Positions 22,037 to 33,396 of a stretch of 64,000 nt of DNA are shown here, piece by piece. Within the stretch, counting starts at the first letter, position 1. Every line of letters begins with the position of its first letter. The notes beneath the pieces were generated by a model. That model was not told the origin of the DNA and searched no databases. It saw nothing but the letters and a program-made list of their open reading frames with translations. This DNA comes from Anthostomella pinea (lineage: Eukaryota > Ascomycota > Sordariomycetes > Xylariales > Xylariaceae): contig CAUWAG010000018.1 in the NCBI GenBank assembly GCA_963556695.1, positions 868,001-932,000 of the forward strand, in the 5' to 3' direction. The position numbers were made by a program, and so were the translations under genes.

Positions 22037-22048
22037 GTATGTTCAGTC
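22037..22048. repeat. target-site duplication, right copy (1.6-kb LINE)
   Basis: GTATGTTCAGTC directly after the AAAC tail, identical to 20426-20437. Confidence 0.85.
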
Positions 22049-23899
22049 TCCCGAGGAAACTGGTCTGAGGAGATTGCCATTGCCCCAGCTTCTCAGTTGG
22101 ATCAGACGAAGCCAATGGCGGTGAGAATCTTATCTTCTCCATAAGGTGAAAACCAATTGATCGCCTACTGTCAAAGGTGACTAGGGCTGTGTTGTCCTTG
22201 TACTGTTTGTTGTTTGCCTTTGATGAGCTTGAGTGGAATGCCGAATTCGACTGCGTCAACGCGATGGAGCCTACGAGTCGTTTGCAAAGCATGGGAATAG
22301 CCACAGCTCATAGCAAACAAACAGTAACAGACATGAGATTTACCTCCTGGTAGCCAACCACTGATCATCACGGACACAGTGAAATGCTCGATAATGGAAC
22401 CCAATGATAGTAACACTCGATCAGGCATTCGATGCGATCCAAGTCGTTGCTCCATGGCATACCACGACAATCCCTCCAAGGCTTATGTGCGATTTCATGA
22501 TAAGTTACTTCGCTCTAACACACTCTTCACCGATGAGTAAAGATCCATGCCGAGGCGACTACTCCTGTTTGTGCGGTGAGGACCTCCACTTAATCAATGA
22601 ATGCGACGATAGATGAGCGGACATCCTAATCTCGCATCGAACTTACAGCCTCACTACACTCACTGCCACCTTGGCTCTTTGGCTATGCTCACTTTCGACC
22701 CAGAATAAGGGGAATTCATCGCTGTTTGGCACCTTCTGCTTGTGGTATATCCAGCCCAGCGCCGCATTTCATCATAATACCTAGGTAACGTTAGTAGTTC
22801 CCCGAATTGTGCTGCCGAGTTTGGGGTGTCTCGTTGGCATCGTGCTGTGGGTCGTGTGCCCCCTGACGAAGTTTATAGTTGGTTTTAGAAGTCGGAGCTA
22901 ACACAAGATGGGTTGTGCATGGTACCAGCATGCATTAGACGGATTGGCATGGCGGTGGGTTGTGAGAGTGGATGAGAACCTAGACTACTACGTGGTTACT
23001 GCCAAGTGTTAGGAATATACATTCATTAACCTGACGGCAGCAACAATCGACGTGTCACAAGATTGTATATTCTACCGTTCCTGTTTTAGGTGCGTTGATG
23101 CAGATTTGGTACTCTCACCTACCTCGGTAAGTATGGGGCCATGGGGCGCGCTCGTGATTATCATCCTTCCGGATATATATATGGCTTCGCGTCCTCCACA
23201 ACCCAAACTGGTACCTGGGTCCATAGCTAGTTGCTACGTAGATAGACGTTGATAGCTAGTGTAAGGATTTATTTCCACAATTCTCAGACACACTTGTAAT
23301 CCAGACAATCCATCCGTAGGTGTCAATTAAAGATTGCCGATCCCTACTGGATACCTAGTAACCAATGCGGCTCGTGATACGACTGCATGTCATGACTTGT
23401 GGGCCATGAGTACACGTCAGTCAAGTTGTATGAACCCATAATTGCGAAATCACGATTCGGTGGGCCTACTTCAGTGCGTCATGAATTGTGAGATTTCAAA
23501 GTGTTCTATTAAGAGGAGGAATTCCAGCTCCTCTGCAGCGGCCAGAATGGCCCTATATATATCCAAGATACTAAAGGAAAGGATACGTGGCCTTATATTG
23601 GCCACGTATGTGACAGAGTCACAAATGGGGATGGTGATCCTGAAGGATGACTATGGATGGGCTAACGTAGCCCAGAATCCAACATGAATGGGGGTCTCGT
23701 ATAAATTTAGAGAATTGCTATTTCTAGAGTCGCTAGATTTGAGAGTACCACGTATGCTATAATCAGTGGTGCAAGTAAGCCTTCGATGAAGCTTGAGATG
23801 CGCAAAACTACATAGGTTGCTGCTGTTCCAACCTGGGAATGAATAGTATCCTGCAAATCAGAAAATTCCCATCGCACAACGCTGTCCCTGCAAAGCCAC
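22049..23899. other. intergenic, no gene seen
   Basis: AT-richer sequence with only short frames. It contains a perfect 10-bp-arm palindrome at 23583-23609. The proximal part is the displaced distal promoter of the small secreted protein gene. Confidence 0.55.
23583..23609. repeat. perfect inverted repeat, 10-bp arms, 7-bp loop
   Basis: ATACGTGGCC at 23583-23592 and its exact complement GGCCACGTAT at 23600-23609. The ACGTGGC core resembles a bZIP/bHLH site. Confidence 0.6.
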
Positions 23900-25326
23900 A
23901 TTGTTCTCCTTAGTATCGTATCAGTCGCACTCGCATGGCCATTAACCACGAGAGACGCAGGCGAATGGACCAGGGCCACATTGTTCGATAAAGTATGCGA
24001 CTCCAAGCATGCTGATCACATACCCTGGCACAGCCCCCTCATCGATTGGGGCACAAAGGCAGACAAGAATCCCCTGGACTATCTGAAGCCTACTTCCCAG
24101 ACCACCAACAAGCAAGCTAGCCAATGGCTGCAGGAGTACTTCGACAAGTCCGACATCTCGGACTACGACTCATCCGGCGACGAATCATCCGATGACGAGA
24201 CCGGCACCACCTCAACTACCAGAGCTCCTACCCTCATCGCCCATTACTACCCGAACCCCAACGAGCAAGGAGCGCGGGAAAGCCAGAAGTCCTATCTCGA
24301 CAACCTCAAGTGGCTCATCCAGAAGGGTGATCAGATGATCATATATACGCCACCGGGGCAGGCATCTGAAATCCAGTCGTGGCGCTCTCAGAAGGACGGC
24401 CTGTGGGTTATATTCGACTACGAGAGTATCTGGGACTTCCCCAACAACCACGAACAGCATGACAACTTCGAGAAGGACCAACAGAAGCTCTTCAGCAAAT
24501 TCGACGGCTTCGGTCCAAAGTCCCAATGGCGCCCGCAAATACAGTACATGATCCCTTCTTGATGGCTGTTTTCAACGCTAAGTTTTTCGTCATCTGGAAC
24601 GCGGTCCTCCGCGACCCCTATGGCTCTAGTTCGTGGGTCTACGTCGACACTGGCCTACTGGACCATCTCGGCCCTCGGGACGGGAATGGGTGTTACGGTA
24701 CAAGTACATTATACCTCCACATGTACCTATATATATGGGAGGCCCACCTCTCACCTGAAGCGGCCTGCCTTCTTCCTTCTTCCTTCTTCATAGATCGTTG
24801 AATCTAGCTTTATCTATCCATCAGTCCTGACCAGTTGTACTGCAGGCCTGATCGTCACAATGGGGAGCTCTGGGGCATGATCCAGGGCACGTACCTGGAT
24901 CCCGCGAAGCTAAAGCAGGGTCTGGACTTGATTGGTAACAAGGGCGTGATCGTGGGCGAGTACCAGACCCTCGCCCCGGGCTTCATATCAGCCTGCTGGA
25001 ACAAGCCAACGAGGACATGGGCCTGTCTATACTTCCTAGCCATGGTCATAGCCGGCGACATGCGTGCTATGTTGGACTTCGCTGTCAAGTCCATGAAGAC
25101 GGCCGACGACATGGGCGCGAATGGCGTCTACAAGGGCAGCGAGGAGCTGGTCATGTCCTTCACGGCGGCTCGCTACCCCAAAACGATCTTCTCTCTCCCG
25201 TACGCCCCACCGCCGGAAGGGGTGAAGACTCTGGGCTATATGATCAAGACGGCGTTTACCACGCTCGGTAGTCCGGCGAAGGTGAGGGATCCGGTGCAAG
25301 ACTATTTTTGCAAAGAGCGGGTGTGA
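23900..25326 (+). pseudogene. HtrL/YibB-like glycosyltransferase-related gene, probably broken
   Basis: Coding-like sequence runs through three segments. Segment one (to about 24544) has a hydrophobic leader VLLSIVSVALAWPL but no in-frame ATG; the codon where it would be expected (23900) is ATT. It continues with YLDNLKWLIQKGDQMIIYTP and WVIFDY. Segment two (about 24545-24689, shifted frame) contains KFFVIWNAVLRDPYGSSSW and VYVDTGLLD. Segment three (24846-25326) follows an intron-like gap ending TGCAG and contains GVIVGEYQTLAPGF. The order resembles the fungal HtrL/YibB-type glycosyltransferase family. Segments one and two meet with no normal-length intron, although a 119-bp GTATCT/ACAG intron (24426-24544) would restore frame at the cost of coding-like sequence. 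Either this is a pseudogene or the start and first intron are misread. Confidence 0.5.
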
Positions 25327-26048
25327 TGTAAGCCTGTTGGGGTGTGTGGCGTGCGTTTAAACACGTGCACCAACACACGGCGGATGAATATCTATTTATT
25401 TAGCTCTATAATAGGAGGACTCCAAAGTCACCATATTCGTATATCAGCTATGTATGTACCTATAAAATTAGTTCACCAGCTCTACCATCGCTTGACCCGG
25501 TCGTACTTTCAGGTCTAGTCAATTAACTTTGTTACTGTTGGATCTATGCAATTCCATCCTGCAAACCATCTATACCAAGACCCACATGTATGATTAGATA
25601 AGAGATAGATACCGGATTGCGAGGTTACTTAGCCAGACCTTCAGGTCCAGCTAGACCTCCCAATCCAACCATCAGCAACATCATGACCTTGACCCCATAC
25701 TCGAGTATTATGATTGATCGTTCAAGCCTGTTCCAACAGTTACCTATATAGGGCAATGGTGTCGTCTATTGTACTTCGCGTGTGAACAAGGGACAAACGA
25801 CTGGCAATCTGTCACAGTTCGACTGCTTGTGACTCCAAAAATGACATTGTTGATGTACGTGAAGAAGGAAAGAAACTATGAAGCTAGCTAGGTGACATGA
25901 TCTGGTATATATACCCCTGGGGCTGTCATCTAGTGCCGTGACACAATCGGACCTATCAGCTAAATGACCACCGCACAGTAACCAGGCTAACGCCTAACAT
26001 TCTAGTAGATCTAAGGGTACATAGTATAATACAATCATCGTTCTGTCC
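25327..26048. other. intergenic, no gene seen
   Basis: AT-rich gap between convergent genes. Nothing recognised. Confidence 0.6.
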
Positions 26049-27111
26049 TTATGCAAGGAGGTCATCGCCTTTGATATCGTCTAGCATCTTCAATGCTTTC
26101 TTTACGTCGTTTACTATACCCTCGTGGGTCCAAGCAAAGAACTTTGCAGGCTTCTCGCCCATTTTCTTTCCCCCCGCATTGCCGCTATACAACTGTTGCA
26201 CTGTCTCGATTTGCTTGTCTTCGTTAAGCTGATTGAAGTTGTCGTCGTTATCCGATTCTTCCTCAGGCAGCTCCGGGAATGGTATGCCATAGAGCATCTG
26301 GTAGGAGACCTCTGCCATCTCCGGAATGTCCATGTCTTTGTAGAACCCGTCTTTAGGCCCTTTGTCAGTTTCTAGCCTCTCGACACGGAGTATATGTATG
26401 TGTTGCTGACTTACCGTCCTTGGCAGCCCAAACGAAACCTGTGGTCAACATCCGTCCCGACGGGCCTTTTTTTGCCCGGTGTACCCATTCGTTCTCGAGG
26501 AGCACGTTCTCTGCTCTGATATCCCTGTGAGCCCACCCGGCGTCGTGGATCTGTCCCAGTGTTTTCCACAGTTCCACGACGGCCCGCAGCCTGTTTTCGT
26601 TCGTCTCGATCTGTGCGTACTGTTTATAACAGTCTGCAAGAGATCCGCCTCTTGCTCGCGTCATGATGTAGCGTAACACGGGCCCTGATTCTTCCGTTTT
26701 CTCAGAGGCGTAGATCTCGGGGATATTGATGTTGGCGACTTTCTTCTGCAGATCTTCAATGGCTGCCATTTCAGTGTCGCCGTGCTCGATATTCTTTTTG
26801 CCCTTGAATTCCTTTACTGCGACCTGCGATGGGATGTTCTTGCCACCGGTTGTTCCCGGCTGAACCTCTCCACCGTAGACTTCGGCATACTCCCCCTTTT
26901 CAATGTACTCCAAGTCATTTACGACAACCTCGTCGATTTTGCGCTTATTGTCTATAAACCCTCTTTTGTGGCCGCGCCCGCGCAATGTATGGCGTGAATG
27001 ATCCGTGGATCGTCGAGCCGGATTCGCAACCTCATCGGAGTGATGGAGAGCGAAAGACAGAGCCGGGGAAACGGCGAATAAGATGAGAACGAGCTTAAAT
27101 ATCGAGTGCAT
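26049..27111 (-). CDS. secreted protein-kinase-like protein lacking DFG (probable pseudokinase)
   Basis: Two exons, 26415-27111 and 26049-26350 (GTAAGT / TAAAG), give 332 aa. Residues 1-20 are a signal peptide (MHSIFKLVLILFAVSPALSF). A short pro-like region ends in a dibasic KR at 49-50, then a kinase fold begins. It has a loop with GEYAEVYGG (72-80), VAVK with Lys100, helix-C acidic residues near 114, and HRDIRAEN at 195-202 carrying the catalytic-loop Asp and Asn. Where DFG should be, the sequence reads LTTGF (222-226), so the metal-binding Asp is missing. A degenerate C-lobe follows, ending GIVNDVKKALKMLDD. Secretion plus a damaged metal site suggests an extracellular pseudokinase or effector-like protein. 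Start 27111 is chosen because the signal peptide begins there. Confidence 0.7.
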
Positions 27112-29122
27112 GGTCCCCTTCCGCTGCGCGACGATGAGAGTTTGATGTGGAAAGGAGAAGGTAAGCGTGATTGCGGCTTCTATGAACGTGAAAACTAGGA
27201 ACGGGGCTAGATGCCTTAAGTGAAATAAATACATGGAAGTGACGTCCGGAGATGCCATCAAAACACGTAGATATGTAGGAAGCATGTTCCAGCGCTGTCC
27301 TCGGTAACCATTTCGGGGTTGTCCTCGGTGGCGAAGAATCGATAAGCAGCAATAATGCCTGTTGTCGGGCTTCCCGATGCTCCATTGCCACGAGATGGGT
27401 GCGCGCAACAGCTTCTTTCACATCCAGCCTATTTGTGGGTTAGATAACAATCGAAAGGTGAGATTAGTTGATGAGCCATTTTGTCCGCCGCGACGAAGCA
27501 CATGTTGCAGTCACCGGAACCGGAAAAAGCCCTGTTGTCCGTTAGGCAGGACTGTTGGGATTACTGACTGGGCTATATTAAGCACAGCGAAAGAGGGGCC
27601 CATCCTGCTCGAAGTTCTCGACCCTCAAGTACCGCACGGATGGATCACCCGCTTCCTGGGACCGAGAGGCAAATCGTGACCCAACCGTCAGGCCGGATAT
27701 CGGTGCCTATGTCAGCCAAGCTCCCTCCCCTATGATGTATCTCAGCACAAGCACACGCGGTATCATATTTGGCATCATCAGGCGTCGGTAAGCATGCTTG
27801 AACTAGAAACCGCTACAAATCGTACGAACAAGGCTGCTGTTGAATCCTCTGGGATCACTCAGGTGCCATATATATTCCGTCGGGCCCACGTTGTTGGCCA
27901 CCCCGCCACCTCCTTCCAACCCCAAGGCTTTCTAGACCGAGTCGGCTGGCCGGCTGTGCCGCTGGACTGCTTGACAGCGACGCGAATGTTGCCGCCCTAT
28001 ATACAGTAGTAGCTGCTCTGAACCTAGGCCGCCTTGACCCACACCTGGGAATCATCTCGTAGGTCAAGGTTTCGATGCCCGTAACGAATAATGTCCATGG
28101 GCATCGGCACTGCTGAACAAGCTGATCCCATGCCCTAGGGATTCCGTGAGGTTTCGTACCTGGTGTATCTCTTGCGGATATCATCGTCTGTCGAAGTGGC
28201 AGAGCCGTTTACGACCCGTCCGTCCGGTTCGGCCCGGCACGCACGCCGCGGTCACCTCACACAGGAAGAAGAGTAAGTCACAAAACGAGTTTTTGATATC
28301 AGGTAAATTAATATGGATGGAAATTGTCAGCAGGCAACTCCAATTGGATGCACGCTCAAACTTATGATGGCTGTCTATCAGGAAAAGCAAAGGTACCACC
28401 GTGCCGATTTCCTAATCCCAGCTTGCCGCCATCAATCCATTCGTTGAGTTCCCTCCATCGCCAACACAGATCCGCCCCGCCAATAAAGGTATCCTCCACT
28501 ACAGGGCTCGGGAGAAGACGACAGTCCCCACCGACTGCGCGACCCCTTGGGGCATGTAAGTATGGGTAACCGAAGGCCTTATCGTCCTTTGGGCCCTAGA
28601 TTTCGGAAATCATGTGCTCTCGTGTTCGTTCGGTAAGTTCCTTGCAAGGTCAAACATATGAATCGCAGGCGCGTCTCCGTGTCTCGTCCCATCATCTCTC
28701 GTGCTGCCCATTCCTAGTACTCCTGCCTTTCCACCCAACCACTGGCTGGTCACAGATGCTCTACATAATTGGCCCAAAAGAAGAGAAGGGATTTCGTGAT
28801 AAAATCAAATTGAGAAAGGGAAAAGTGCGGTTTCGTGCTTCTCGGCCCAGCCAGGCGACATAGGACGCGCCGACGGGATGTGATGTTGGCAGTAAGAGTC
28901 TCGGCCTGAGGCTCGTATGAAACGCGATGGGATTTATCTTGCGGTTCAATCGGATGCAAATAGCATAACTTTCGTGGTGGTCGGTCACAGGTGGGCTGAG
29001 AGCTGCTCATTCAGTCATAAAATGTGCGGAATCATAACTTCCAATTTGGTACATGTGAATGAGAATCGAGGATGGAGGGGAGAGAAATGAGTTTCAAGTC
29101 GTCCAGATGGAAGACCCTTCAT
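27112..29122. other. intergenic, no gene seen
   Basis: 2-kb gap between two minus-strand genes. Short frames on both strands have no domain or splice logic. The left part should hold the promoter of the secreted kinase-like gene, the right part the 3' UTR of the large kinase gene. Confidence 0.6.
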
Positions 29123-32100
29123 TCACCGGCTCTGCATGAGAACCTTCTTGGCAGTTTCTTGGCTACCAATACTGGTCTGCGTGTCGCGTCTTCTGGCCTT
29201 GGTCATCGGCTTGCCGATTGGCGAGCTCATATACTGTTTGACGCCACTCTTCTTCCTGGACTTTGCCATGGTAAGGCCCTCGTCGCTATCGCTATCTTCC
29301 TCGTCATCTTCCACTGCCTTCGAAGACAAAAGAGAAGCCGTGCCAAGACCATGGGTAGCCCGAGAGAGCAGCAGCGTTGGGTAGTGCTCTTCGTCGGCCA
29401 AAGGAAACCCTTCAATAGGCTCTTTCGTCAAAGCAGGAGGGGTCAAAGACTCTGTCGTGTCGATAAGAGACGGGCGATTAACGGATCCAGGCCTCAGTAG
29501 AAAATCCCCCTCGGTATCAGCGGAAACGGAGCTAGCACCACTGAGAAGAGCGGGGAGCGAAGGGTTTGATGGGTAGGTGTGTGATTCGTCGTTTTGTCCT
29601 GGTGATTTCACTATGTTGATAGGGCTGGTCACCTCGCTCGGACTTGTCAACGGAGTGGAAATTGCGTCGCTGGAGGCAGACGTGAACGTCGTTGCAGTGC
29701 CCACAGTGTCGCCCCTTAAACTTAATTGAGGCTTTGGCATTGCTATGTGGTAGTCGTGAGAGGGAGAGGTAGGACACGACGCGTAATCAGAAGCGATGCC
29801 TCTGCGGGACGGGACAAACTCGTCACGCCTTCCTTGCTCCTCGATTTCGCGTTCTTGCCGACGGACCATTTGCGCACGGGCTCTACCGAATGACGCTGGG
29901 GTGGAAGAATTCAAGACCCTCGGTGACGGCGTCTGTCCTTCTCCGTCGAAAGTCCGATGGGCAGTCATGGGTCGTTGTTCGATATCGACAGCGCCGAAGT
30001 GAATTTGGTCGGAACTTGGATCTAAATTGGGTTGGCCATGTCGATAAGACTGAAGTGCTTTGGGTCGGCTTGCTCCCGGAGGATGAACAGATAGTGTACG
30101 TTTGGGTCGCTCGAAATTACCTGGTGCGACAGCAGTACTTAAGGCAACTTTTGCTTCTGCTCGTTTGTCGACGCTTGCGAACAGGCCACGGTCTACTGAT
30201 CGTGAGCGGGATGAGTCATCTTTGGATCGCATGTCCCGAGCCTTTCTCAAAGAGGCAATCTGGCCGATTGAAGTTTGACCTGCGGGAGTCGCAGGCACAC
30301 TCTGCCTCGCAGTTGCCAGAGGGAGGAACGTGTTGTCGTTGACGGAAGACCTTTTCCATTCGTAGCGGTAGCTTTGAAAATCCTGGGTAGACGACAGAGA
30401 TGTGGATGTAGAGGGCGGAGCTCCTAGATCTGGCAATACGTTAAAATCGCTGGTCGAGCCCTTGGCAACTTGTCTGGAATCTCCGCCTACCAAAGTCGGG
30501 TCCTGCTGACTGGGACACGGCCCTTCTTCAGTCGGAGATTCCTGGGGTGTCACGCTCACGCTGTGCGACAGGGGATGATCGCTTTCCTTGACAGTGGCAA
30601 AATAATCATCGCCACGTAAACTCTTCCGGCGAGTATCTCGTGACTGTGGCGTCGATGCCATATTTGACAGGTCCCCGGCGGAGCTGGCAGCACTACTTGT
30701 TGCCCGCCTTCGTGTCTGACTCTCGCCCTTGTCTGTGCGGTGTATCACCTTGCCCACCGCCTTCTTGACAGCTGATCGGGCTCTCTCCAGAAATGTCAGC
30801 GGGACAACCGCGCGAGTGATCTCTCGTTCGTCGACCTCAATCTTGCGACCCGCAGTGCGATGCGAAGGGTCCGTCTCGTCAATCCAGGATATGAGATTCT
30901 GGATGCCAATCACAACCCAGGGGTGGCGCTTGACTTCTCTGAGCCTGATCCTTTTTTCCGGATTCTTGGTGAGCATTCTACGTAGAAGGTCATATAGTAG
31001 ATCATCAACTTCTTCGTAGGCTAGAGTATTATCGTCGCGGTACGGCTCGCCGCTGACACGTTTGTATAAGGACGTGGATGCGGGGAAATGATGAGGGTCG
31101 ACGGGTTTGAGGCGACGGCGCGGTATGTATATTTCTTCCTTGGCAATCTTCTTGAACATCTGGAACTCGTCCTCGGCCATGAACGGTATGCGGGCGAATA
31201 TCAGGCAGTAAAGCGTTACACCGAGGGACCAAACATCAATCTGCTCAGAGATCTTGGGTTGTTCCTCGTCCAGGTCCGTGTAGCACAATTCTGGCGCGAA
31301 AAACGCAGGCGTACCAACAGTCTTGGCTAGCTCAAGATCGTCATCAAAGTCGCGCGCCTCGGATTCCGATACGAGATCGTCCGGTTCGCCTTCACGGATA
31401 GGTCGGCCGAAATACGATACGCCAAAGTCGGAGATCTTGACTCTCTGATCTCTAGACCATAACAGATTGGCGGGTTTGATGTCACGGTGCACCACGCCCT
31501 CATAGTGTAAGTATTCCAGGCCAAGGACGGTGTCTCGGAAGGTAGCGCGAGCGTGGTCGATTGTGAAACAAGGCACGTACGAAAAGTCGTCGGCGAAGGG
31601 ATCGTGAGGCTGAGTGTTGTAATCGACGGAAGACATGTGAGAGATGATGGAATCGGCCATGCTGGGAGATCTGCCACGTAACATGGGATCATCGGAATAA
31701 GCGCCATACATGGTACCCTCAAGAGCAGTCGAGGATCCAGTTTGGGAGTATAAAGGCCCTGGTGTCTCAATTTCGCTCCCAGCATCGTTATCGGCATCGA
31801 CACCGACAGACGAGATGTCAAATTCGGAAGGCAGCGGCGTACTCGCGCGCGAAGCTGACATGGCAGACGGGCCATGAGAGCGAGAGATTGAAGGCGCCCT
31901 CGACGCGGGCCGGGAAGACGAAGGGGCCATTCTAGCCGCATGAGCCTCCGAGTAGGTATCTCGTCCAAGAGAACGGGCAATAGCCTCTGCCTCATCCTCG
32001 TTAGCAGCACCATACTCGATACTCCAAAAGTCATCGGGCCCCTTCTGGGTTTCCTGCATCTTGGCCCTCTTGAGCTCATTGAGCGCTTGCCGTCTTTCGA

Positions 32101-32929
32101 GCAATTCGACGTAGCGCTCTTCTTCTTCGGTGCTCAATTCGCCGTGCATCTCTGTCTCGACCCTTCTCCTCTCAATGTTGCAGATTGTCGGGAGACCCTT
32201 CTTCCGCCAGACAACTTCGCCAAGCTCGACATGTTCCAGGACCATATAAATCTTCTTAAGTTCCGGGTCATCAATGACCTCGAGCAGGGCGACGACGTTG
32301 GGGTGGCGAATTTTCTTCAGGATGGCGATTTCTCTCTTGGTCTTGTCTTGGGGTGATGCGGTAACTTTTCCCAAGCGGCGCTTCTTGGAAAATCGGGGAA
32401 TGATCTTGATGGCAACATTGTCGCCGGTCTCGAGATTTCGTGCCAGCTTCACCTTTCCATGCACACCACGACCGAGCTCTTCGATGACCTCGTATTGGTT
32501 GATAATCTTGCGGCCGGTCATCAGATCAAGATCTACGAGGGCCTTATGTGTTCTGCGGAGGATGGTCAGTGGTGATGAAACCCGAGCGCGAAGTCTGCAG
32601 GCAGTATGATGGCCGAATATGGGTGAAGTCTGCGCAGCCCAGTATTCCATATCGGCTGCCCAAAATACAAAAGCACTCAGCGGTACTTACTCTCTGACCC
32701 GATGGTTCTGCAGAGGGTGTAAATAGGGACTGCTCAGGACAGGCGCCGGTGTGGAGGCTTCAGAGGCCGCATGGGGTGGGAAAGCGGTTTGGCGTGGATT
32801 CGAAGGGCTAAAGAGGCCCGGCGACGACATCGGAGTGCTGTTGGCGGTGCGCGACGGATTGGTTAGGAGGGTAGGGTTATTGCCGGCGGCGAGGTAAGGA
32901 CGCTGCGGCTGCGGCTGTTGAGGATCCAT
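29123..32929 (-). CDS. serine/threonine kinase, CaMKK / Ssp1 / Sak1-Tos3 family (SNF1-activating)
   Basis: Exons 32691-32929 and 29123-32552 with a 138-bp intron (GTAAGT / CGCAG) give 1222 aa. The N-terminus MDPQQPQPQRPYLAAGNNPT and THKALVDLDLMTGRKIINQ match filamentous-fungal homologues. Kinase motifs: glycine loop GRGVHGKVKLA (about 107-117), VAIKI, HRDIKPANLL (about 437), ISDFGVSYF, and an APE-like FFAPEL. Between the N-lobe and the catalytic loop lies an insert of about 190 residues, rich in Ser and charge, which is usual for this fungal family. The 600-residue C-terminal half is Ser/Pro-rich and presumably regulatory. Homologues phosphorylate the SNF1/AMPK activation loop and link glucose, stress and Ca signalling to growth. 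The insert and tail look disordered. Confidence 0.88.
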
Positions 32930-33358
32930 GGCGGCGGACGAGGAGATATTGTGAGGGTGTCGGCAGGGCGGTCGTCGTCATTCTGATAGAGGGACGTCGA
33001 AGCATCGTTACAGTCCTCGGCGGACGTGAGGGGCGGAGAGATTGCAGAGTGGAACGGCACCGACGATGACGATGGTTCAAGAAGCCATTGCGGGCGCGAA
33101 AGACGAGGGGAGGGGGAAGTGGAAGTAGATGCCAAAAGGATGTTGTTGTCAAGAAGAGAAGCAAAAGCTAAAATGCGAAGAGGCCGTCGGGTCGACGATG
33201 GACGATGGGGGCAGAACGGAACAGGCACTGGGACAGACGGGACTGCAGCGGCAGTAAACGTCGATTGGGCTGGGCGGGATGGGAGAAAAGTGTTGGAAGG
33301 GTTTGGCCTCATTCTGGCGTGGTCACTGGTGGTGGTGCGGGAGGTGCTGGTGGTGGCC

Positions 33359-33396
33359 ACTGGTGGATGGTGGACGGTGGACGGTGGACAATGGAC
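33359..33396. repeat. short G-rich minisatellite
   Basis: Degenerate TGGTGGA/TGGACGG units in the upstream region of the large kinase gene. Confidence 0.6.

Noticed and set aside
32863..33360. 165-codon minus-strand frame upstream of the large kinase start
   Set aside because: Overlaps the family-conserved start MDPQQPQPQRPYLAA in another frame; interpreted as 5' UTR.
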